From assembly GCA_040007095.1 (NCBI GenBank), contig JBDTVS010000205.1, positions 1 through 57,181 of the forward strand: DNA of 57,181 nt, in the 5' to 3' direction. Both the position numbers and the translations under genes were made by a program. Under the pieces are notes generated by a model. That model was not told the origin of the DNA. It made no database searches and saw only the letters and a list, made by a program, of their open reading frames with translations. This document shows, in pieces, positions 52,681-57,181 of this stretch; the first letter of the stretch is position 1; every line of letters starts with the position of its first letter. This DNA comes from JBDTVS01 sp040007095. GTDB taxonomy: Bacteria; Acidobacteriota; Vicinamibacteria; Vicinamibacterales; CAVVIG01.

Positions 52681-53997
52681 TCACTCGTGGGCTCGGAATC
52701 GCCGGATGCCGTCTCCGTTCATCAGATTGAACTTCTGGATCCGCTTGCCGGTCCAGACTTCGCCCGTGTACAGGTTGCCGTGCGAGTCCATCGCGATCGC
52801 GTCGATCCAGAAGAACTGCCCCGCCATGCGTCCCAGGCCGCCAATCGAGCCCACCAGGTTCCCGTTCTTTCGATCGTGGATCCAGATGGTGTGATTGGTA
52901 CCGTCCACCGCGAAAAGGTATTTCTGCTGCGGGTCGTGTGAAAACGTCAGGTTGTAGATGGTTCCACACATGCCGAGCGTCGCATGTCCCGGTCCGCCGC
53001 ACTCAGGGCCGCGCGCGGGCGTGGACGGGTGCACGAAGAACTGGCTGACGAACTTCCCCTGCTTCGTGAAAACCTGAATCCTGTTCGAGCCGCGCTCACA
53101 GACGTAGACGAGGCCGTCCACGGAGATATGGATGCAATGCAGGGCAGGGGCGAACTCCTGCTGATCGGGGGCCGGGCCGGCTTTCCAGTCGTACGGAGGC
53201 GTCGGATCGTTGCTGATCTCGCTGAGCGGCTTGCCATGGCCGCCCCAGCCTCGCTTGAATGTTCCCTTGTCCATGTCGTAGACGAGGACGCGCTTGCCCT
53301 CGACCAAAAACAGCTCGCGCGCCTCCTCATCCAGCGTGAAGATGAAGACGCCGTTTGGCAGCGTCTCCGTGTCCTGGTTGTTCTCCCGCAGCGGCGGGAG
53401 CGTCTGGCCTGGCTGTGGCTTCGGTCCGCGGTGACCGAAATCCCATAAAAACTGCCCGTCGCCCGTGAACTTCAGGATGCCTTCGCCACGTCCGCTGGCC
53501 GAGAGCCAGACGTTGCCCTGCCGATCCACGACGACGGTGTGCTCGTTCTCGGGCCAGAGCGGATGATGCCCGGGCCCGCCCCACGCACGCAGCAGGTTGC
53601 CCGACGTGTCGAACTCGAGGATCGCCGGTGCGGCCACGCAGCACTCGGCGCGCGGAGGCGTCGTGGAGGCGCCGTTCTCGTCGGGTCTGATGTCGCGTGG
53701 GCGGCTGAGGACCCAGATATGGTCGTTGTGGTCCGTGACCATGGTCGGGATCCCCTGCAGGAGGTACTTGCTCCGCAGGGGCATTTTCGGCCAGGCCGGG
53801 TCGACCTTGTAGATAGGAACTTCAGGAGCGGCCGGTTGGCGTTGGGAGGACCGCCGCCCTGCCTGGTTCGATGCAAGGCGACCACCAAGGGCCGCCGCCT
53901 GATCGGCTTGAAGGGGGACGTGCCCGGTCGATACGGCGAGCGCGCAGCAAATGGATGCGACCGCAATGGGCGCCATGTTCAGGATTTCGGTCCACAT
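52681..53997 (-). CDS. Exported NHL/6-bladed beta-propeller protein
   Basis: The 438-residue product starts with a signal-like segment (IAVASICCALAVSTGHV), then has repeated strands of the form H-x-x-x-V-D-R-Q-G-N-V-W (e.g. PENEHTVVVDRQGNVWLSAS), FDTSGNLLRAWGG, ISVDGLVYVCERGSNRIQVF and HGNLYTGEVWTGKRIQKF, the NHL/SMP-30-like blade signature. Such exported propellers resemble peptidyl-alpha-hydroxyglycine lyase-like proteins but no catalytic site can be shown. Monocistronic by spacing. Confidence 0.82.
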   Translation of the reverse strand: MWTEILNMAPIAVASICCALAVSTGHVPLQADQAAALGGRLASNQAGRRSSQRQPAAPEVPIYKVDPAWPKMPLRSKYLLQGIPTMVTDHNDHIWVLSRPRDIRPDENGASTTPPRAECCVAAPAILEFDTSGNLLRAWGGPGHHPLWPENEHTVVVDRQGNVWLSASGRGEGILKFTGDGQFLWDFGHRGPKPQPGQTLPPLRENNQDTETLPNGVFIFTLDEEARELFLVEGKRVLVYDMDKGTFKRGWGGHGKPLSEISNDPTPPYDWKAGPAPDQQEFAPALHCIHISVDGLVYVCERGSNRIQVFTKQGKFVSQFFVHPSTPARGPECGGPGHATLGMCGTIYNLTFSHDPQQKYLFAVDGTNHTIWIHDRKNGNLVGSIGGLGRMAGQFFWIDAIAMDSHGNLYTGEVWTGKRIQKFNLMNGDGIRRFRAHE

Positions 53998-54068
53998 GGC
54001 GCGAAGTCTAAACCAGGAGGGCCGTGGATGTCCGGTCGTGATGGCTTCAACTCGGCGTTTCTTTGCTG

Positions 54069-55715
54069 CTAGTGACGACCGTCGCCGCCCGCGACGAGCT
54101 CACGGTAAGGGGCGAAGTCCTGCCAGATCTGTTCGATCACGCGCGGATCGACGGCGCGGGTCTCCGGCTTCTTCGGCGCTTTCTCGGAGTGCAACGTCAG
54201 CTTGACGGACTTGCAGTGTGGCCCGAGCGCCTGGGGATCGAAGATATAGAGACCTTCATGAACGGCGTCGGTCTCCGACACGCGCCGCTCGAGGATGAAC
54301 GGGTGGATGGGGGTGACTTCGACGTCGCCGCAAAAAGCGTGCAGTTCGGCAACGCCCGGCTTGAAATGCTTGATGGCGGGTAAGGCGACACCCTGCGTAT
54401 ACGCCGCGCCGCGGGCAACCGTCGTCCAGAAGCTCTCGGCCATCTTCGGCGTCACGCGAACCGCAAGCACCGGCGGGGCGTCGGCAAAGTAGTCCGACCA
54501 GTCGCCGAAGTCCGTGGCCGCGATCTGCCGGTACTGCTGCATCTCCTGACCACGCGTGTTCCGGCGCCCGCCAGCGTTCTCCTGCGGTGTCTGCGCGCCG
54601 TAGACCAACACGGGCGTGAGAAAGGTGATCTCGAAATCGGACGATGAAATCTGATAGTCGGTCAGGTTGCCCGCGCGGCGCTTTGCAGCCGCGGCGAGCG
54701 CGTCGGCGGGAAACGGCTGCAGCGGCTCCACCGGAAGAATCGTTCCGGCCGGCCGCTGCGCCGGTGTCATCGCCTTCTCGGCGGACCTGACAACTTCGCA
54801 CGCATCATCGACAGGGACAATCCGAGCCCTGCGCCTTCTCTCATCCAGATCGTCAACGAGCGAGGAAATTCCCACTACGGCGCCGCCGGCGCTGAAGACT
54901 GGTCCGCCTGTGCTGCCGGGCGCAAGCCTGAAGTCGGCGACACTGTCGTGCGGTTCGACGCGGATCACCTCTCCAGGCGACACCTCTTTCTCCCCGCGCA
55001 GCGGCGCGCCGATGGCGACGAGCGTCTGGCCATCTATGAAAGACGGCCTGGCGCCGCTCGAGCAGGCGAGGGGAATCGACCGTACCGACGCGGCCGTCAC
55101 GGGATCGATCCAGAGGACCGCGACATCCCGCATACGGTCGGCCACCAGGACGCGCGCTGCCACTTTGACCGACGGCGTGAGCTGAACGTCCACCGCCGTT
55201 GCGCCGCCGATCGCTCGTTGGTTCGTCACAACCAGGCCGCCATCCACGACGAATCCCGACGCGCGCGATTGAGGCGTCCAAATGCCGACGACGCTGTCAT
55301 TCCATTGGGACACGAGGAGCCAGGGGTCGTTCTCCTGCAACGTTGTGGCTGCGGCGTTGACGTCCGCGTTCTCGGCCGTGAGCTCGAGGACCACGTCGCG
55401 TCCGGCCGTGATCTCCACCATCTGTGTCCACTGGTAGCCCTTGCCGTTGCGAGTGACAGGCTCGTCCGACTCCACGGTGTAGTTTCCCGGGCGCAGCCTG
55501 ACGTCCACGGTGCCGTTCGGCGCCGTGACCACCCGCGTGGGCGAACTGGTGGACGGGTTGTCGCTGATGAGCAGGGCGTGTCGCGGGACGGGCAGCGCCG
55601 CGCGTGCCCCGTCGGTCAGCGTCACCTTGATGTGAAGCACGCTGAGCGCCTGGCCCGACGCGACGACAGGGACGACAGCGAAGAGCGCGGCCAGGGCGAG
55701 TGCGAGGACCATCAA
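54069..55715 (-). CDS. Trypsin-fold exported protein, catalytic residues altered
   Basis: The 548-residue protein has a signal peptide (VLALALAALFAVVPVVASGQ), a beta-rich N-domain (RLRPGNYTVESDEP, about 25-120), then an S1C/HtrA-type double barrel: GLVVTNQRAIGGA where active enzymes have T-N-A/H-H-V, DVAVLWI with the expected Asp, and APGSTGGPVFSAGG where active enzymes have G-N-S-G-G-P. His is replaced by Arg and Ser by Thr. The C-terminal third (about 330-548) is an unknown domain. Related 'TNQRAIG' proteins occur in Acidobacteriota, so this may be a family of non-catalytic binders. Confidence 0.8.
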   Translation of the reverse strand: MMVLALALAALFAVVPVVASGQALSVLHIKVTLTDGARAALPVPRHALLISDNPSTSSPTRVVTAPNGTVDVRLRPGNYTVESDEPVTRNGKGYQWTQMVEITAGRDVVLELTAENADVNAAATTLQENDPWLLVSQWNDSVVGIWTPQSRASGFVVDGGLVVTNQRAIGGATAVDVQLTPSVKVAARVLVADRMRDVAVLWIDPVTAASVRSIPLACSSGARPSFIDGQTLVAIGAPLRGEKEVSPGEVIRVEPHDSVADFRLAPGSTGGPVFSAGGAVVGISSLVDDLDERRRRARIVPVDDACEVVRSAEKAMTPAQRPAGTILPVEPLQPFPADALAAAAKRRAGNLTDYQISSSDFEITFLTPVLVYGAQTPQENAGGRRNTRGQEMQQYRQIAATDFGDWSDYFADAPPVLAVRVTPKMAESFWTTVARGAAYTQGVALPAIKHFKPGVAELHAFCGDVEVTPIHPFILERRVSETDAVHEGLYIFDPQALGPHCKSVKLTLHSEKAPKKPETRAVDPRVIEQIWQDFAPYRELVAGGDGRH

Positions 55716-56088
55716 CGACAGCCTGTCTCGCCCGAGCCGCCGCTGTCAATGCGGTGTCTGGCAGAAGTGTCCCGGTTTCGAGGTAACCACCGAGATCAGC
55801 GAGATCAGCAGGAACATCCCAATGTGCCACCTCGGCGCACTCAGTACGCCCGATGGTCAAGCGTTAACCGGGGTCTCAGTCCGAGACGCTCCGGCATCGC
55901 GGCCGTCACGCCTTGCCGGCCGGGCGCCGCCCTCCGCGCCCTGGTCCGTCTTCGGCTGGGACGCGGGGACGTGCCACTCGCCGGCCTCGACGTTCCCGGC
56001 GGTTGCGGGGATTTCCCTCCGATGTCGCGTTTAGAGAGTGAGCAGCGGAATTGTTTGTGCGCCGCCACGGTGCGGCAGAGGAGGACGT
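55716..56088. other. Intergenic region, no gene identified
   Basis: Contains a degenerate ACCGAGATCAGCGAGATCAGC tract (about 55787-55810) like the 51765-51809 repeat and GC-rich sequence with short frames. The end carries the GAGGA ribosome site of the next gene. Nothing else recognised. Confidence 0.45.
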
Positions 56089-57127
56089 ATGAAACGCTCG
56101 GTCGTGACGCTGATGTTGTCCCTGATGAGCGCGCCGCTCGGGGCGCAATGGCTCAACCATCCCACGCCCGGCATGCCGCGGACCACAGATGGAACGCCCC
56201 ATCTCACCGCCCCGGCGCCGCGGATGTCGGACGGGACGCCGGATCTCTCGGGGATCTGGCGATTGAACGGGCTTGGCTATACCTTCAATATCTTTGGCAA
56301 CCATCCGGTGGACATGTTGCCGTGGGCGAAGGCGGTTTACACCGAGCGTGTGGCGAGCTACGGGAAGGGCAGTCCCGATACGAACTGTTTGCCGGCGGGG
56401 CCGCGCGCGGGGCTGTTCGGACAGGACCCCGTGAAGTTCGTCCAGACCCCCGGGTTGCTCCTGGTGCTCTATGAAGACGCACCCACTCGTCAAATCTTTC
56501 TCGACGGTCGAGCGCTTCCCAAGGATCCGAATCCGTCCTGGATGGGATACTCGGTCGGACACTGGGAAGGCGACACGCTCGTGGTGGACACGGCCGGATT
56601 CAATGATCGAACGTGGCTCGACCTGGCTGGCCACCCGCACACCGAATCGTTGCACGTCACCGAGCGGTTCCGGCGCGTGGATTTTGGCCGCATCCAGCTG
56701 CAGATGACATTCGACGATCCGAACGCGTACGCGAAGTCCTGGACCATCCCGGTGGAGGTGACGCTCGTACCTGACACCGAGCTGCTCGAGAACGTGTGCC
56801 ACGAGAACGAGAAAGACCGAACGCATCTGGTCGGGAGCCTCCAGGACGAGCAACACAACGAGGCGACGGTCTCCCGGGCGATCCTGTCGCGCTATATCGG
56901 TGCCTACGGGGGCGGGCCCGCTCGGCATCGTGCGAGTCACGGTCGATGGCGATCGACTCGCGATCGAGTTGTCCGGTGGCGGCGGACGGCATCTTGCGAT
57001 TGCAAAGTCCGATCAAGATTTCTTTCTTGCGGAGCTGGGCGCCTGGCTCAAGTTCGTGAGCGACGCCAAGGGCGAAGTCACACAGCTTCGCATCACCTCC
57101 GTGGAGGGCGACGTGCCTGCCCGGCGG
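56089..57127 (+). pseudogene. Secreted Acidobacteriota protein, frameshifted and IS-truncated
   Basis: From ATG 56089 (GAGGA three bases upstream) the product has a signal peptide (RSVVTLMLSLMSAPLGAQWL) and the family signatures RMSDGTPDLSGIWRLNG, NCLPAGPRAGLFG, GHWEGDTLVVDTAGFNDRTW and VDFGRIQLQMTFDDP, seen in a large exported acidobacterial family. Near 56905, in a G/C run (GGGGGCGGGCCC), the frame shifts: the continuing frame reads LGIVRVTVDGDRLAIELSGG ... DVPARRV and meets the IS66-type end at 57128. Whether the shift is real or an assembly error cannot be told; the C-terminal codons are in any case replaced by IS sequence. Confidence 0.75.
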
Positions 57128-57181
57128 GTAACAGTTCAGCCCCTCGAGGCTTTGGGCAGTAATGACATGGCTACTTGACGA
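57128..57181. mobile_element. IS66-type element, left end (continues beyond window)
   Basis: Begins GTAACAGTTCAGCCCCTCGA and is the inverted counterpart of 178-230, with only a few mismatches. It interrupts the last codons of the preceding gene. Orientation implies that its transposase genes read toward the window from outside on the minus strand. Confidence 0.65.

Overview
This high-GC window reads as a chromosomal contig of an Acidobacteriota bacterium, most likely class Vicinamibacteria. That assignment is inferred from the gene families: Oar-type TonB receptors with a carboxypeptidase-regulatory domain, a TIGR03435-like relic, the cytochrome c/DUF1592 + DUF1552 + ankyrin cluster, HAF repeats, DUF4159, a DinB-like secreted protein and a PDZ-7TM-GAF-Ser/Thr kinase. 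No rRNA or universal marker is present. Both edges carry the same inverted IS66-type end (178-230 and 57128-57181), so the assembly probably stops at two copies of one insertion sequence.

Layout. 1-2362 is a scrap zone: IS66 transposase tail, a beheaded AAA ATPase and a dead integrase-type transposase. A tRNA-Lys(CTT) and a two-gene SGNH hydrolase/membrane protein operon follow. tRNA-Arg(TCG) at 5097-5173 is the attachment site of a 9.6 kb integrative element (5161-14758). It holds a large serine recombinase, several small unknown genes, an HExxH protein, a terminase-small-like protein, a prim-pol/helicase, a membrane protein and a divergent regulator-like gene, plus striking palindromes and repeats. 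It looks like a small phage-satellite or plasmid-like element. Two further degenerate attachment sites (15522-15581, 20050-20109) suggest successive integrations; the first Oar-like TonB receptor lies between them.

20.1-31.8 kb carries a two-gene nucleotidyltransferase module next to a PIN relic, two methyltransferases, an MDR oxidoreductase, a second TonB receptor, DUF4159, cytochrome P460 and VOC proteins, and a 166-bp MITE-like element that supplies a neighbour's stop codon.

The most unusual part is 32125-38911, three co-directional genes: a 728-residue protein with no recognisable family, a 928-residue fusion of zinc amidase + alpha/beta hydrolase + caspase-like (C14) domains, and a 584-residue M4-like zinc metallopeptidase. 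I do not recognise this combination as a described system.

39-57 kb is ordinary Acidobacteriota chromosome: a signalling kinase, a HAF-repeat protein, the cytochrome/DUF1552/ankyrin module, an AmpG-like transporter, a DinB-like protein, an NHL propeller, a probably inactive trypsin-fold protein, and a frameshifted secreted-protein gene cut at its end by the IS66-type element.
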